NCBI GenBank assembly: GCA_036558125.1
Contig: DATBGE010000111.1
Coordinates: 1 to 6,185, forward strand
Direction: 5' to 3'
From: DATBGE01 sp036558125
GTDB taxonomy: Bacteria; Gemmatimonadota; Gemmatimonadetes; Gemmatimonadales; GWC2-71-9
DNA length: 6,185 nucleotides
Under the pieces are notes generated by a model. It saw nothing but the letters and a program-made list of their open reading frames with translations, ran no database searches and had not been told where the DNA came from. Below are positions 6,083-6,185 of the stretch, one piece after another. The number at the start of each line of letters is the position of its first letter. The stretch's first letter is position 1. The position numbers and the translations under genes were made by a program.

Positions 6083-6101
6083 GGCCCCCTTAGCGGGGGC
6101 C
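6083..6101 (+). terminator. GC-rich hairpin, possible transcription terminator of the kinase unit
   Basis: GGCCCCC (6083-6089) and GGGGGCC (6095-6101) form a perfect 7-pair stem with the 5-base loop TTAGC. It lies 106 bases after the kinase stop. The following bases are five C and then three T, so the T tract is short and delayed. Intrinsic termination would be weak. The hairpin may instead protect the 3' end, or act with Rho. Confidence 0.5.
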
Positions 6102-6109
6102 CCCCCTTT

Positions 6110-6185
6110 CAAATATCGCCGCGTTGGCCTCAGCCTGGCATCGAAATGGTGCGATCACCATCAGAATATCCGCGAACAACAGCAC
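6110..6185. other. Right-edge sequence with a short inverted repeat, no gene seen
   Basis: No open frame with coding character starts in these last 76 bases on either strand. A 6-base inverted repeat (ATGGTG 6146-6151, CACCAT 6156-6161, spacer CGAT) could be an operator or hairpin for a gene beyond the edge, but arms this short also arise by chance. Confidence 0.25.

Noticed and set aside
6146..6161. ATGGTG/CACCAT inverted repeat as an operator.
   Set aside because: Six-base arms with no visible promoter or gene next to them are expected by chance. It is noted only within the right-edge entry.
1..6185. CRISPR array, tRNA, rRNA, transposase or phage genes.
   Set aside because: None seen. The only repeats are 8-base units without spacers, and no mobile-element proteins appear in any frame.

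Overview
The window is a GC-rich bacterial chromosomal stretch. Every gene I can support lies on the + strand. The best guess for the source is a soil or sediment member of the Gemmatimonadota, or a similar lineage such as Acidobacteriota. This rests on the serine/threonine kinase with a PknB-type domain, one membrane helix, a TolB-N/FlgO-like domain and TPRs, and on the company of small stand-alone DinB, YjbR, cupin and SnoaL-like genes. It is an inference from gene style, not a proven placement.

Layout. The left edge (2-190) holds the C-terminal end of a probable phytanoyl-CoA dioxygenase-type (PhyH) protein that loses family resemblance after its WHGHT motif. A small exported protein follows (294-704). 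The gap 705-991 carries octanucleotide repeats in two inverted arms, and the right arm runs into the start codon of the next gene. A compact + strand group comes next: a DinB-like putative metalloprotein (992-1489), a broken SnoaL/DUF4440-like gene (1523-1859), a YjbR/MmcQ-family gene with a TTG start (1862-2260), and a single-domain cupin (2330-2827).

The last part is a probable two-gene unit: a four-helix membrane protein resembling a fragment of heme-copper oxidase subunit I (2878-3321), then the 881-residue receptor-like kinase (3331-5976). The stop codon of the first overlaps the ribosome binding site of the second. A GC-rich hairpin at 6083-6101 may end this transcript. Nothing convincing is encoded after it.

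How the parts work together. Only the membrane protein and the kinase look tightly coupled, which suggests a membrane-linked signalling unit. The small genes between 992 and 2827 are of families usually found singly, and I see no pathway joining them. The points most worth a second look are the inverted octamer array at the DinB start, the internally deleted SnoaL-like gene, the membrane protein/kinase pairing, and the altered tail of the PhyH fragment.
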